Shown: positions 7,771 to 17,344 of the stretch, one piece after another
How positions within the stretch are numbered: position 1 is the stretch's first letter
How the letters are laid out: every line of letters starts with the position of its first letter
NCBI GenBank assembly: GCA_001897835.1
Contig: MKUN01000029.1
Span: 228,439-292,438 of the forward strand
Reading direction: 5' to 3'
Length of the DNA: 64,000 nt
Origin: Bacteroidetes bacterium 46-16
GTDB taxonomy: Bacteria > Bacteroidota > Bacteroidia > Chitinophagales > Chitinophagaceae
The notes under the pieces: model-generated
Database searches by the model: none
Told to the model about the DNA's origin: nothing
The model's input: only the letters and a program-made list of their open reading frames with translations
Position numbers and translations under genes: made by a program

Positions 7771-9576
7771 ATGGGCGAAACAGTTACATTACAGGCAATT
7801 GCGACGGAACACGATAGTGAACAAGACACTGAACACAAACATTTTATATGGAAATACATTTTTACCCAAGACCATAAGATCATTTCAAAACAGTTTTTAA
7901 TAACCGGGATCATTTGGGCAATTATCGGAGGTTTATTCTCGCTGGTCTTTCGCCTACAGTTAGGTTTTCCTGATAAATCATTTCCATTCCTTGAAAAAAT
8001 TCTGGGGGAATGGGCCCGGGGGGGAAGGCTGTCACCGGAATATTATTATTCCCTTGTGACGATGCACGGTACGGTAATGATATTTTTCGTGCTTACTTCA
8101 GGATTGAGTGGTACATTCAGCAACCTGCTGATACCATTGCAAGTAGGAGCAAGAGATATGGCTTCGCCTTTTGTGAATATGCTGTCGTACTGGGCCTTTT
8201 TTAGTGCAAGTGTAGTTATGTTCATCTCATTATTCGTGCAAACGGGACCCAACTCGAACGGCTGGCAAACATATCCCCCTCTCAGCGCATTGAGGGAAGC
8301 TTCGCTAGGCTCAGGGCTCGGTATGGATCTCTGGCTTTTCAGCCTGATCTTATTTATTCTATCGCAGTTACTTGGCGGCATCAATTACTTGGCTACCATA
8401 CTTAATATGCGTACCAAAGGTATGACAATGACGAGGCTGCCCCTGACTATATGGGGTCTATTTTTTACCGCCCTGCTTGGTGTACTATCCTTCCCCGTGT
8501 TGCTCAGCTCATATGTTTTGCTAATTTTTGACCGCAATATGGGAACAAGCTTTTTCCTCTCAGATATTTTTATATCTGGGAAAGCGTTACCGCACATAGG
8601 AGGCTCGGCCATACTATACCAACACCTGTTTTGGTTTCTTGGCCACCCTGAGGTATATATAGTTATCTTTCCGGGAATGGGCATCACCAGTGAGTTGCTA
8701 GCTATTTACAGCCGAAAGCCGGTATTTGGCTACTTCGGAATGATCATTGCATTTAGCGGCATAGGCATCTTATCCTTCCTGGTCTGGGCCCATCATATGT
8801 TCGTATCCGGCATGAGTCCATTTTTAGGTTCTATATTCACATTGCTAACCATGCTGATAGCGGTACCTTCTTCGATCAAGGTCTTCAATTGGCTAGCCAC
8901 CTTATGGCGGGGGAAAATACACTTTACTGTTCCTATGCTTTTTGCCATTGGTTTTGTATCCACGTTCATATCCGGCGGACTTACCGGCATCTTTCTTGGC
9001 AATTCTATCCTTGATATTCATTTACATGATACTTACTTTGTTATCGCTCACTTTCACCTGGTGATGGGTGTATCAGCCATTTTTGGCATGTTTGCAGGTA
9101 TTTACCACTGGTATCCTAAAATGTTTGGCCGGCAAATGAACCCTACCGCGGGCTACATCCATTTTTTTGTGACCTTTGCGTGTGCCTATATGATATTCTG
9201 GCCCATGCATTATGAGGGTATTGCCGGCATGCCAAGGCGGTATTATGATATTTCCCAGTGGCATTCTTTTACACAATTCCAGGGTATAAATTCTTTTATC
9301 AGCTATGCAGCGATTGGTGCATTCGCTGCCCAGGTCTTATTCCTGATCAATTTTTTTCACAGCATAGTAAAAGGGAAGAAAATAAGAAGCCAAAATCCCT
9401 GGAACGCTACCACACTGGAATGGACTACTGCTATTGTACCTCCGCATGGCAACTGGAAAGGAAATATACCGGAGGTATACAGGTGGCCTTATGATTATGC
9501 AGTACTTGATAATGGCAAAGATTTTATTCCCCAGACCATACCACAGGAAACAATACCTGGTCCGGAAAAGACATAA
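7771..9576 (+). CDS. Heme-copper oxidase subunit I (CtaD-like), without other subunits nearby
   Basis: 601 residues with about 12 membrane segments. All redox ligands are present: His99 and His429 for the low-spin heme, His427 for the high-spin heme (HDTYFVIAHFH), and His292 with His341-His342 for copper B. Glu294 and Tyr296 of HPEVY, Asp129 (ARDMASP) and Lys370 (PSSIK) suggest A-type proton channels. It reduces oxygen to water while pumping protons. The soluble N-terminal 35 residues are rich in His and Glu. Subunits II and III and assembly factors are absent on both sides, so this is an isolated copy. Confidence 0.93.
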   Translation: MGETVTLQAIATEHDSEQDTEHKHFIWKYIFTQDHKIISKQFLITGIIWAIIGGLFSLVFRLQLGFPDKSFPFLEKILGEWARGGRLSPEYYYSLVTMHGTVMIFFVLTSGLSGTFSNLLIPLQVGARDMASPFVNMLSYWAFFSASVVMFISLFVQTGPNSNGWQTYPPLSALREASLGSGLGMDLWLFSLILFILSQLLGGINYLATILNMRTKGMTMTRLPLTIWGLFFTALLGVLSFPVLLSSYVLLIFDRNMGTSFFLSDIFISGKALPHIGGSAILYQHLFWFLGHPEVYIVIFPGMGITSELLAIYSRKPVFGYFGMIIAFSGIGILSFLVWAHHMFVSGMSPFLGSIFTLLTMLIAVPSSIKVFNWLATLWRGKIHFTVPMLFAIGFVSTFISGGLTGIFLGNSILDIHLHDTYFVIAHFHLVMGVSAIFGMFAGIYHWYPKMFGRQMNPTAGYIHFFVTFACAYMIFWPMHYEGIAGMPRRYYDISQWHSFTQFQGINSFISYAAIGAFAAQVLFLINFFHSIVKGKKIRSQNPWNATTLEWTTAIVPPHGNWKGNIPEVYRWPYDYAVLDNGKDFIPQTIPQETIPGPEKT

Positions 9577-9578
9577 AA

Positions 9579-9605
9579 AAATCCGGCAGTAGCCGGATTT
9601 TTTTA
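9579..9605 (+). terminator. Rho-independent terminator after oxidase subunit I
   Basis: The stem AATCCGGC / GCCGGATT with loop AGTA is followed by seven T residues, starting 4 bp after the stop codon. It may also serve the convergent DUF1573 gene, because the left arm is preceded by A residues. Confidence 0.85.
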
Positions 9606-9622
9606 TAGAAAAAATTAATCTC

Positions 9623-10108
9623 TTAGTGGTTGGTAGTACCGTTATTGTTAACTGAAGGCGTAGTAGGATTAGGATTGGCCTTTACGGTACCTTTTATGTG
9701 CAATGTATAGCGCTCAGAGCTACCATTGTACTGGATGTAAACATCTTTCATAAACGGACCTACGCGGCCTTGTGTATGATAGGTTACATTGATCTGGCCT
9801 TTCTTACCAGGCAGAATGGGTTGCTTTGGCCAATCAGGCACGGTGCAGCCGCATGAACCAGTAGCATTCTGGATGATAAGCGGTTCCTTACCTACATTGG
9901 TGAATTCAAATGAATACTTTGCTTCCGGACCTTCCTGCAGTTCTCCAAAGTCATGAACTTCATCTTTGAATTTGAATTTAGCAGCGTTAGGATTTTCTTT
10001 TGCGGTAGTTTGCGGTTGGCTTTGCGATGATGCCTGACTTACTCCTTGAGCCTGTGCACCTAAAGTGCCTATTGACAGGCATACGAGTGTAATGAACAGC
10101 TTTTTCAT
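9623..10108 (-). CDS. DUF1573 secreted protein, copy 1
   Basis: 161 residues with a signal peptide (MKKLFITLVCLSIGTLGAQAQ). The DUF1573 immunoglobulin-like domain spans about residues 45-140: KFKDEVHDFGELQEGPEAKYSFEFTN, then TGSCGCTVPDWPKQPILPGKKGQINVTY. The paired cysteines in GSCGC are typical. Function of the domain is unknown; it is a common periplasmic or surface module in Bacteroidota. Its paralogue lies 60 bp upstream on the same strand, and the two may be cotranscribed. Confidence 0.85.
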   Translation of the reverse strand: MKKLFITLVCLSIGTLGAQAQGVSQASSQSQPQTTAKENPNAAKFKFKDEVHDFGELQEGPEAKYSFEFTNVGKEPLIIQNATGSCGCTVPDWPKQPILPGKKGQINVTYHTQGRVGPFMKDVYIQYNGSSERYTLHIKGTVKANPNPTTPSVNNNGTTNH

Positions 10109-10168
10109 AAGATTAAATTGATATACTTGTTTTGTTATTAGACTATATAAGACCGTTTCCGGCTGTTT

Positions 10169-10657
10169 TTAGTTGGTTTTTATCATTGAGTTATTCTCAG
10201 GCACAGAGCTGGTTGGTGCTTTTTCCACAGTACCTTTTATCGTCAGCACCTTCGTACCTGCATTGGTAGCTACTGTAATTGACTTGGTAAATGGACCGGG
10301 GCGGCCTGATGTATTATATGAAGCTTTTACTATGCCTGTTTTGCCGGGCAAAACGGGATCTTTGGAATAAGAAGGTGTAGTACAACCACAGGATGCATGC
10401 ACGTTCTGTAACAGTATCGGTTCCTTACCGGTATTGGTAAATGAGAATTCAAAATCAGCCGTGGGGCCTTCTTCTACCGTACCGAAGTCGTGAACCTCAG
10501 TTTTGAAGTTAAGGTTCTCAGCCTTTAACGTAGTAGCGGCTGCTTGTTCAGTAGTGCCGGCAGCAGGTTTTACAGATACTTGCTTTTGCTTTTCCTGGGC
10601 CATGCTGACACCTGAAACAAGCAATGCAAGTGCTACAGAAAATAGTACTTTTTTCAT
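10169..10657 (-). CDS. DUF1573 secreted protein, copy 2
   Basis: 162 residues from the ATG at 10657. Starting here gives a clean signal peptide (MKKVLFSVALALLVSGVSMA), whereas the open frame upstream adds 37 unlikely residues. The domain matches copy 1 nearly line for line (FKTEVHDFGTVEEGPTADFEFSFTN, HASCGCTTPSYSKDPVLPGKTG, GRPGPFTKSITV), so the pair arose by tandem duplication. The C-terminal tail is Asn/Ser-rich. Confidence 0.85.
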   Translation of the reverse strand: MKKVLFSVALALLVSGVSMAQEKQKQVSVKPAAGTTEQAAATTLKAENLNFKTEVHDFGTVEEGPTADFEFSFTNTGKEPILLQNVHASCGCTTPSYSKDPVLPGKTGIVKASYNTSGRPGPFTKSITVATNAGTKVLTIKGTVEKAPTSSVPENNSMIKTN

Positions 10658-10841
10658 TTTAAATCCTTTTTTTGCGATGATAATGATAGATAACAAATTT
10701 AATACCGAAATACCAATTTCGACAAGATTATTTGTTAAAAGAAATTTTATTTTACTGTAAAAAGTCAAATTTACTGATTTTCAATATCATATAGTAAAAA
10801 ATAATTAGATCCTGCCGATGGGCAGGAAACTGTTTTGCCAC

Positions 10842-10849
10842 TACTTTTG
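10842..10849 (+). promoter_or_regulatory. Candidate -7 box upstream of the TsaC-like gene
   Basis: TACTTTTG fits TAnnTTTG and lies 12 bp before the proposed ATG, so the leader would be only a few bases long. No convincing -33 element was found. Confidence 0.35.
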
Positions 10850-10861
10850 CAAGCTGCATCT

Positions 10862-11431
10862 ATGGCTTCGTTCGAAAATGACATAAAGAACTGTATCAGT
10901 GCGCTGGAAGAAGGCGGTACTATATTATATCCCACCGATACCATTTGGGGCATAGGCTGCGATGCGCTGAATGAAAAAGCCGTTGATAAGGTATTTATGC
11001 TCAAACAAAGGCCCAGGGAGAAAAGCATGATCATTCTCCTTGCAGAGGCAAAAGATATCATACAATATATAGCAGCCCCCCCACCCGATATCATTGATAT
11101 ACTAGAAGGCTTTACTACACCTACTACCGTAATATACAAGGGTGCGTTGGGCTTTCCGGCAAATGTGGCCGGTGCAGATGACAGCATAGCTATCCGCGTG
11201 ACCAGTGATCCATTTTGCAAATCGCTGATAAAAAGGCTGCGCCGCCCTTTGGTTTCTACATCGGCCAACATCAGCGGGATGGCAGCCCCTGCCACTTTTG
11301 ACCTGATCGATTCACGTATCATTACCGGCTGCGACTACGTGGTAACATACCGGCAGGACGATAAGCGTATAAGCGAGCCATCGAGGATAATACGTATGGA
11401 AGACGACGGGCATTTTGAAATTATTCGCTGA
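10862..11431 (+). CDS. Sua5/YciO/YrdC family, L-threonylcarbamoyladenylate synthase
   Basis: 189 residues from the ATG at 10862. The YrdC fold landmarks are GGTILYPTDTIWGIGCDA, the KxR motif in LKQRPREKSMIILL and the RPLVSTSANISG block. Enzymes of this family make threonylcarbamoyl-AMP from threonine, bicarbonate and ATP for tRNA t6A37. The length corresponds to the single-domain TsaC form without the Sua5 C-terminal domain. It is followed 32 bp later by the CCA-transferase, giving a tRNA maturation theme. YciO-type paralogues cannot be excluded. Confidence 0.85.
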   Translation: MASFENDIKNCISALEEGGTILYPTDTIWGIGCDALNEKAVDKVFMLKQRPREKSMIILLAEAKDIIQYIAAPPPDIIDILEGFTTPTTVIYKGALGFPANVAGADDSIAIRVTSDPFCKSLIKRLRRPLVSTSANISGMAAPATFDLIDSRIITGCDYVVTYRQDDKRISEPSRIIRMEDDGHFEIIR

Positions 11432-11448
11432 TAAATTTGAATACTGTT

Positions 11449-11456
11449 TAGTTTTG
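11449..11456 (+). promoter_or_regulatory. Candidate -7 box upstream of the CCA-transferase gene
   Basis: TAGTTTTG fits TAnnTTTG and ends 7 bp before the ATG at 11464, which would give a leaderless or nearly leaderless message. Confidence 0.35.
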
Positions 11457-11463
11457 TGCCTGT

Positions 11464-12882
11464 ATGGACATTACATGCACAAATGAGGAGCTTAAGTTAT
11501 TGGAACAGGTGGCCGCCGCTGCCGGGGACCTTAACCTGGCCTGCTACCTGGTAGGAGGTTTTGTGCGGGATAAATTACTGAACAGGCCCTGTAAGGATAT
11601 AGATGTGGTATGCACGGGCGATGGTATAGCGCTGGCCCATGCTGTAGCGAACAGGTTCAGACCCAAACCAACAGTACATTTTTTTAAAACATTTGGCACC
11701 GCCCAATTCAAAGCCCATGGTTTTGACGTGGAATTTGTTGGCGCAAGGAAAGAATCATACAGGGATAATTCACGTAAGCCCGAGGTAAGCGCCGGTACCA
11801 TAGAAGATGACCAGCTAAGGCGCGATTTTACGATCAATGCGTTGGCTATCAGCCTGAATAAAGACAACTATGGCAAACTCGTTGATCCGTTCAATGGCAT
11901 TGAAGACCTTGGCAACAAGCTGATACGCACACCATCTGATCCGGACATTACCTTCTCTGATGACCCGCTGCGCATGATGCGGGCCATCCGCTTTGCCACA
12001 CAACTGGGTTTTACCATATACCCGGAAACTTTTGATGCCATAGCCCGGAATAAAGAGCGCATCAAAATAGTTTCGAAGGAGCGAATAACAGATGAACTGA
12101 ATAAAATAATACTGGCCAAAAAACCATCAATAGGTTTCGACCTGCTGTTTCGCAGCGGGCTGCTAAAGGAGTTCTTCCCGCAGATGACGGCATTGGCCGG
12201 TGTTGAGATCGTTGAGGGTAAAGGGCATAAAGACAACTTCTATCATACATTACAGGTGCTGGACAATGTGGCCAGCCGCAGCAACAATATATGGCTACGC
12301 TGGGCAGCTATATTGCATGATATAGGCAAGCCAGCAACCAAACGCTTTGAAGAAGGGCATGGGTGGACCTTCCATGGCCACGAAGTGGTAGGACAGAAAA
12401 TGACGCCTAAAATATTTAAAGAACTGCGGTTGCCCCTGCACGAACAAATGAAATATGTGGCAAAGCTGGTAGCGCTGCACCTGCGGCCTATAAGCCTTAG
12501 CAAGGAAGATATTACCGACTCAGCAATGCGCCGCTTGCTATTCGATGCCGGCGATGATCTTGAAGACCTGATGATATTGTGCGAAAGCGATATCACCTCT
12601 AAGAACAAACTGAAAGTGAAACGCTATCTTGAAAATTTTGAGCTGGTAAAAGAACGGCTAAAAGTAGTAGAGGAGAACGATCGTATACGTAACTGGCAAC
12701 CACCGGTGGACGGTGACGAGATCATGCAGCTATTCAATATCCCGCCATCGCGCGAAGTAGGTGTAATAAAAACAGCGCTTCGTGAAGCGATATTAGACGG
12801 ACTCGTACCCAATGAACGCGAAGCTGCATATAAATATGTATTGGGTATTGCGGCAGGATTAGGACTGGAACCCGTAAAATAA
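11464..12882 (+). CDS. CCA tRNA nucleotidyltransferase / poly(A) polymerase family with HD domain
   Basis: 472 residues. The class II nucleotidyltransferase head shows [23 protein letters not shown] (GG, RD and the DxD metal pair, residues about 28-50) and [13 protein letters not shown]. The RNA-binding helices follow ([18 protein letters not shown]). An HD phosphohydrolase domain lies in the C-terminal half: HTLQVLDNV and [11 protein letters not shown]. The enzyme adds or repairs CCA at tRNA 3' ends. The HD domain is typical of many bacterial members. The macrodomain gene begins 5 bp after its stop. Confidence 0.93.
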   Translation: MDITCTNEELKLLEQVAAAAGDLNLACYLVGGFVRDKLLNRPCKDIDVVCTGDGIALAHAVANRFRPKPTVHFFKTFGTAQFKAHGFDVEFVGARKESYRDNSRKPEVSAGTIEDDQLRRDFTINALAISLNKDNYGKLVDPFNGIEDLGNKLIRTPSDPDITFSDDPLRMMRAIRFATQLGFTIYPETFDAIARNKERIKIVSKERITDELNKIILAKKPSIGFDLLFRSGLLKEFFPQMTALAGVEIVEGKGHKDNFYHTLQVLDNVASRSNNIWLRWAAILHDIGKPATKRFEEGHGWTFHGHEVVGQKMTPKIFKELRLPLHEQMKYVAKLVALHLRPISLSKEDITDSAMRRLLFDAGDDLEDLMILCESDITSKNKLKVKRYLENFELVKERLKVVEENDRIRNWQPPVDGDEIMQLFNIPPSREVGVIKTALREAILDGLVPNEREAAYKYVLGIAAGLGLEPVK

Positions 12883-12887
12883 ATGAC

Positions 12888-13394
12888 ATGGCCCAACTAA
12901 CAGTTTATAAAGGGGATATAACCACATTGGCCGCAGATGCCATTGTAAATGCCGCCAACACTTCGCTGCTGGGCGGCGGGGGCGTAGATGGTGCTATCCA
13001 CCGGGCAGCAGGGCCCGAACTGCTCGATGCCTGCCGCAAACTGAATGGTTGTAAAACAGGTGAGGCAAAAATAACACCGGGCTTCCTGCTGCCTGCCGGG
13101 TATGTGATACATGCGGTAGGGCCTGTGTGGCGCGGAGGCAACAACGACGAAGCCTTGCTACTGGCCAATGCATACAGGAACTCGCTGCAAATAGCCGTAT
13201 CTCATAGCATCAAAACGATAGCATTCCCCAATATCAGTACCGGTGTATATAACTACCCTAAAGAAAATGCTGCAACAGTAGCCATAAAAACGGTGAAGGA
13301 TTTTTGTGAATCGCAACCGGGTATGATCAGTGAAGTTTTTTTTGCCTGTTTTGATGCAGAGAATTATAACATCTACGTTAACCTGCTGCAATAA
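12888..13394 (+). CDS. Macrodomain protein (O-acetyl-ADP-ribose deacetylase, YmdB type)
   Basis: 168 residues forming a single macrodomain. ADP-ribose-binding motifs are clear: [27 protein letters not shown] (residues 17-43), VIHAVGPVW and [12 protein letters not shown]. Such enzymes remove ADP-ribose from proteins or nucleic acids and hydrolyse O-acetyl-ADP-ribose. Cotranscription with the CCA-transferase suggests, without proving, a role around tRNA repair or ADP-ribose waste from RNA processing. Confidence 0.92.
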   Translation: MAQLTVYKGDITTLAADAIVNAANTSLLGGGGVDGAIHRAAGPELLDACRKLNGCKTGEAKITPGFLLPAGYVIHAVGPVWRGGNNDEALLLANAYRNSLQIAVSHSIKTIAFPNISTGVYNYPKENAATVAIKTVKDFCESQPGMISEVFFACFDAENYNIYVNLLQ

Positions 13395-13470
13395 TCCTGA
13401 TTGCTTCATTGTATATACACCAATTATCGCACTAAGCCATCCTTCCTGTTTTGCGTTAAAATTAATTTTC

Positions 13471-13524
13471 TATTAAATCCTCACTAAATCTTTTTAAAAG
13501 GTCACTAATACCTGTCTATTGCCT
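13471..13524 (+). promoter_or_regulatory. Pho-box-like 11-bp repeat array upstream of pstS
   Basis: Five degenerate units start at 13471, 13482, 13492, 13503 and 13514: TATTAAATCCT, CACTAAATCTT, TTTTAAAAGGT, CACTAATACCT and GTCTATTGCCT. The period is 11, 10, 11 and 11 bp with TAA (TAT in the last) at positions 4-6 of each. A -7-like TAGTATTG follows directly at 13525. PhoB-type activators bind 11-bp direct repeats, and pst genes are standard targets. The units are AT-rich and less similar to each other than the arrays at 19533, 22429, 25647 and 28616. Confidence 0.45.
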
Positions 13525-13644
13525 TAGTATTGACCATTATAAGCGCTTACCAGTGTAAGACTTACAGCCCGGAACGACAAATATCGCGGAGGTAAATGTC
13601 ACGGGACCTTAATTTATTTCTGTTATCGCCGCAATGATCCCTAA

Positions 13645-14742
13645 ATGAAGAACGTGAAAAGGAATGTACTGCAAACTGCGAACTATTTAAAGCTGGCCCT
13701 TATCACCTGTTTACTTTTCTGTAGTTGCCAGGGCAATAGCGGCAACCAGCAAAACAATACCGCAGATGCCAATACGCTGATAGGTGCCGGCAGCACTTTT
13801 GATTACCCGTTGTTCTCAAAGCAGTTCGCAGAGTATCACAAAACAACAGGTCTCAAAGTAAATTATCAATCGATCGGTTCAGGTGGGGGTATCCTGCAAC
13901 TTATCAATAAAACTGTTGATTTCGGCGCATCGGACGCACCACTCAATGAAGAGCAAACCCATAAAGCCGGAGCCCCTGTATTGCATATACCGGTCACAGC
14001 CGGTGCGGTAGTGCTTAGTTATAACCTGCCCGGGGTTACCGACACACTTAAACTGAGCCCTGGAGTGCTGGCAGGCATCTTTCTCGGTGAAATAAAAAAA
14101 TGGAACGACCCTAAGCTCACCACGATCAACCCGGATGTTACACTACCCGATCTAGATATCGTCATCGTCCACCGTTCTGATGGCAGCGGCACGACCAACA
14201 TCTTTACAACGTATCTAGGTAAAGTAAGTGCTGAATGGGGAAAAAAAGTAGGTGAAGGCTCATCAATATACTGGCCCACAGGACTGGGCGGAAAGGGTAA
14301 CGAAGGCGTGGCAGGGCTTGTGAAGCAAATACCCGGAGCAATAGGATACGTAGAACTGGCCTATGCGCTTCCCAACAATATGGCGATAGCTAAAGTGCAG
14401 AACAAAGCCGGCAACTACATTTTCCCGGATATCGCTTCAGTGACGGCAGCAGCGAATATGCAAATACCGCAGGATGCACGGATATCGCTCACCAATACAG
14501 ATGCTGTTGATGGCTACCCCATTTCAGGCCTGTCATGGATCATTATTTACAGGGAGCAGGGTTACAACAAACGTTCTGCTGACAAGGTGGCAAAATTGAT
14601 AAAACTTACCTGGTGGCAGATACATGAAGGACAGCAGTACAGTGCTGCATTATTCTATGCCCCGCTGTCGCAAAACGCCGTAGCAGTCGGGGAGCAAATC
14701 CTGAGGTCGGCAACTTACGATGGTAAAGTAATAATTAAATAA
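13645..14742 (+). CDS. pstS: Phosphate ABC transporter substrate-binding lipoprotein PstS
   Basis: 365 residues. The signal peptide ends at a lipobox (LLFCSC, Cys near residue 29). The phosphate-binding protein landmarks are TLIGAGSTFDYPLFSKQF, YQSIGSGGGILQLINKTVDFGASDAPL and HRSDGSGTTNIFTTYL, whose Ser, Thr, Asp and Arg side chains coordinate phosphate in this family. It captures periplasmic phosphate for the PstCAB importer encoded immediately downstream and is preceded by the repeat array at 13471. Confidence 0.95.
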   Translation: MKNVKRNVLQTANYLKLALITCLLFCSCQGNSGNQQNNTADANTLIGAGSTFDYPLFSKQFAEYHKTTGLKVNYQSIGSGGGILQLINKTVDFGASDAPLNEEQTHKAGAPVLHIPVTAGAVVLSYNLPGVTDTLKLSPGVLAGIFLGEIKKWNDPKLTTINPDVTLPDLDIVIVHRSDGSGTTNIFTTYLGKVSAEWGKKVGEGSSIYWPTGLGGKGNEGVAGLVKQIPGAIGYVELAYALPNNMAIAKVQNKAGNYIFPDIASVTAAANMQIPQDARISLTNTDAVDGYPISGLSWIIIYREQGYNKRSADKVAKLIKLTWWQIHEGQQYSAALFYAPLSQNAVAVGEQILRSATYDGKVIIK

Positions 14743-14753
14743 CAAAAGTATAC

Positions 14754-15737
14754 ATGGGCGCAAATACAGACAATGGTACCATAACCTCAAAAACAGGGAT
14801 GGCTCGCCTGCTGAACATTAAGACACCTGACATACTAAAAGCCAAACGGATCAAACGTTCCCACAGGCATATCAGGTCCGAGCATTTCTTCAGGCAGCTA
14901 TTAATAATAATGGCTTTACTGATACTGGTAATTGTGGCTGGTATCGCGCTCACACTTTCAGTCGAATCTGTACCCTCTATGAAAGCGATGGGGATCAGTT
15001 TCCTGTGGGGAAAGATGTGGAACCCTGTAGCCGATATTTATGGTGCTTACCCTTTCCTCTTAGGCACCTTACTCACTTCTTTCCTGGCACTCATCATATC
15101 CATACCCTTCTCGTTCAGCATAGCCATTTTCCTGGGCGAATATTACTCAAAAGGATGGTTATCCACACTGCTTAAAAACACGGTAGAGCTTATTGCAGCC
15201 GTGCCCTCTGTTATTTATGGTTTCTGGGGCCTGTATGTGCTGGTGCCCATCGTTCGTGCTTTTGAATTAAAACTAGGTATAACACCTTATGGGATAGGCA
15301 TATTTTCGGCCTCGCTGATACTATCCATTATGGTGATACCCTACGCGGCTTCTATGGGGCGGGAAATGATCCGTATGGTGCCCCCGCCATTGAAGGAAGG
15401 CGCTTACTCACTTGGGGCTACCCGCTATGAGGTGATACGGAGCATTATATTACCCTATACTAAATCAGGTATGTTTGCCGGCATACTGTTATCGCTTGGC
15501 CGTGCATTGGGTGAAACCATGGCTGTAACAATGATAATCGGCAATACGAGCCTGGTACCCAAAAATATCTTTTCTCCCGGCAACACTATGGCCAGTGTTA
15601 TTGCCAATGAATTTACCGAAGCCGACAAAACCGTTTATTTATCTGCCCTGATAGAGCTGGGATTATTACTGTTCCTCGTAACAGTAGTGATCAATATGCT
15701 TGGTAAAAGGATCATTAAACGCTTCACAAACGAATAA
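14754..15737 (+). CDS. pstC: Phosphate ABC transporter permease PstC
   Basis: 327 residues with a cytoplasmic basic N-terminus of about 45 residues and six membrane segments. The EAA-type loop that contacts the ATPase reads LGATRYEVIRSIILPYTKSGM (about residues 221-241), followed by SLGRALGETMAVTM, a PstC hallmark. It forms the transmembrane channel with PstA. It begins 11 bp after pstS and ends 2 bp before pstA. Confidence 0.95.
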   Translation: MGANTDNGTITSKTGMARLLNIKTPDILKAKRIKRSHRHIRSEHFFRQLLIIMALLILVIVAGIALTLSVESVPSMKAMGISFLWGKMWNPVADIYGAYPFLLGTLLTSFLALIISIPFSFSIAIFLGEYYSKGWLSTLLKNTVELIAAVPSVIYGFWGLYVLVPIVRAFELKLGITPYGIGIFSASLILSIMVIPYAASMGREMIRMVPPPLKEGAYSLGATRYEVIRSIILPYTKSGMFAGILLSLGRALGETMAVTMIIGNTSLVPKNIFSPGNTMASVIANEFTEADKTVYLSALIELGLLLFLVTVVINMLGKRIIKRFTNE

Positions 15738-15739
15738 AT

Positions 15740-16585
15740 ATGAGCGTACACATAAAATACAGGATCGGTAAAAGCACTGCATTTAAGAGCATAGTCATTT
15801 TTTTTGCGTCGGTTAGTATCCTGCCCTTAATAGCTATACTATTTTATATTATCAGGGAGGGTGTCACAAAGATAAACTGGCATTTCCTGACCCACGTGCC
15901 CAAACCGGTTGGTGAGCCCGGCGGGGGCATCAGTAATGCCTTGCTGGGCAGCATGATGATCGTTGCAATTGCGTCTGTCATTGCTGTGCCTGTTGGCATT
16001 CTCTGCGGCATATACCTGAGCGAGCATAAAACCGGCAGGCTGGCCTATTGGAGCCGTCTTGCAGTAGATATACTCCAGGGGATACCTTCTATTGTAATAG
16101 GCATCGTGGTTTATTTCTGGCTGGTAAAACCACTTGGAGGCTTTTCTGCATTCTCAGGCAGTATAGCACTCGCCATTATGATGTTGCCCATATTGGTAAG
16201 GTCGACAGAAGAGACCCTGAAGATGCTGCCGCAATCGCTGAAAGAAGCGGCCCTGGCATTAGGCATGCCCTATCACCGGGTAATGCTGAAAGTGATCTTA
16301 CCCTGCGGTATAGGCGGTATACTGTCAGGTGTCATGCTTTCCATAGCGAGGATAGCCGGCGAAACTGCACCTTTATTGTTCACAGCATTCGGCAACCCCT
16401 TCCTGGAAACAAATATTTTCAAACCCATGCAAAGCCTGCCACTGCTCATATTCAACTATGCTACCAGCCCTTATGAAGACTGGCACGACCTGGCATGGGG
16501 CGCATCGCTGGTGCTATTGCTATGGGTATTGCTGTTGAATGTAATTACAAAACTCACGACCAGGAAATGGAACATACAGTTATAA
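15740..16585 (+). CDS. pstA: Phosphate ABC transporter permease PstA
   Basis: 281 residues with six predicted membrane segments. The EAA loop is [21 protein letters not shown], followed by [21 protein letters not shown], characteristic of PstA. It pairs with PstC in the inner membrane. Its last 19 bp overlap the start of pstB, consistent with translational coupling. Confidence 0.95.
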   Translation: MSVHIKYRIGKSTAFKSIVIFFASVSILPLIAILFYIIREGVTKINWHFLTHVPKPVGEPGGGISNALLGSMMIVAIASVIAVPVGILCGIYLSEHKTGRLAYWSRLAVDILQGIPSIVIGIVVYFWLVKPLGGFSAFSGSIALAIMMLPILVRSTEETLKMLPQSLKEAALALGMPYHRVMLKVILPCGIGGILSGVMLSIARIAGETAPLLFTAFGNPFLETNIFKPMQSLPLLIFNYATSPYEDWHDLAWGASLVLLLWVLLLNVITKLTTRKWNIQL

Positions 16586-17325
16586 GTACTAAAGACTTCA
16601 ACGCCTATTTTGGCGACAACCATGTAGTCAAAAATGTAAATATAGAGATACCCCAAAATAATGTAGTAGCCGTAATGGGCCCATCCGGTTGCGGTAAAAC
16701 CACATTTTTACGCTGCATTAACCGTATGCATGAATTGATACCCAATGCCAACTGCAGCGGCACCATGCTTTTGCGTAAAGAAAATGTATACGAGATGCAT
16801 CCCATCTTTGTGCGCCTAAAGATCGGGATGGTATTTCAGCGGCCCAATCCATTTCCTAACCTGAGCATTTACGATAATGTAATAGCCGGCTATAAGCTTA
16901 ACGGTATAAAATTATCTAAAGGAGAAAAAGACAAAATAGTAGAAACATCGCTCTCACATGCTGCGCTGTGGAACGAGGTAAAAGACTCCCTGCATAAAAA
17001 AGGGACTTTCCTGTCAGGGGGGCAACAGCAAAGGTTATGCATAGCCCGCGCCATAGCTATGGAACCTGAAGTACTGCTGCTGGATGAACCCACGTCAGCA
17101 CTTGATCCTATATCCACATCAAGCATTGAAGAACTGTTACATGAACTTAAGAAAAGCTATACACTCGTTATCGTAACACACAACATGCAGCAGGCAGCCC
17201 GCGTAAGTGACAGAACAGCATTTTTCTATATGGGCGAACTGGTTGAATATGATGATACCAAACAAATGTTCACCAACCCATCAGATGTACGAACACAGAA
17301 CTACATAACCGGGCGATTTAGCTAA
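16567..17325 (+). CDS. pstB: Phosphate ABC transporter ATPase PstB
   Basis: 252 residues from the ATG at 16567. This start gives the usual PstB opening ([19 protein letters not shown]), while the frame upstream overlaps pstA deeply. Walker A is GPSGCGKTT, the ABC signature [16 protein letters not shown], Walker [14 protein letters not shown] and the switch His lies in [13 protein letters not shown]. It powers phosphate import. The phoU gene follows after 19 bp. Confidence 0.96.
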   Translation: MEHTVISTKDFNAYFGDNHVVKNVNIEIPQNNVVAVMGPSGCGKTTFLRCINRMHELIPNANCSGTMLLRKENVYEMHPIFVRLKIGMVFQRPNPFPNLSIYDNVIAGYKLNGIKLSKGEKDKIVETSLSHAALWNEVKDSLHKKGTFLSGGQQQRLCIARAIAMEPEVLLLDEPTSALDPISTSSIEELLHELKKSYTLVIVTHNMQQAARVSDRTAFFYMGELVEYDDTKQMFTNPSDVRTQNYITGRFS

Positions 17326-17344
17326 AATTAAACATGTTATAGCC

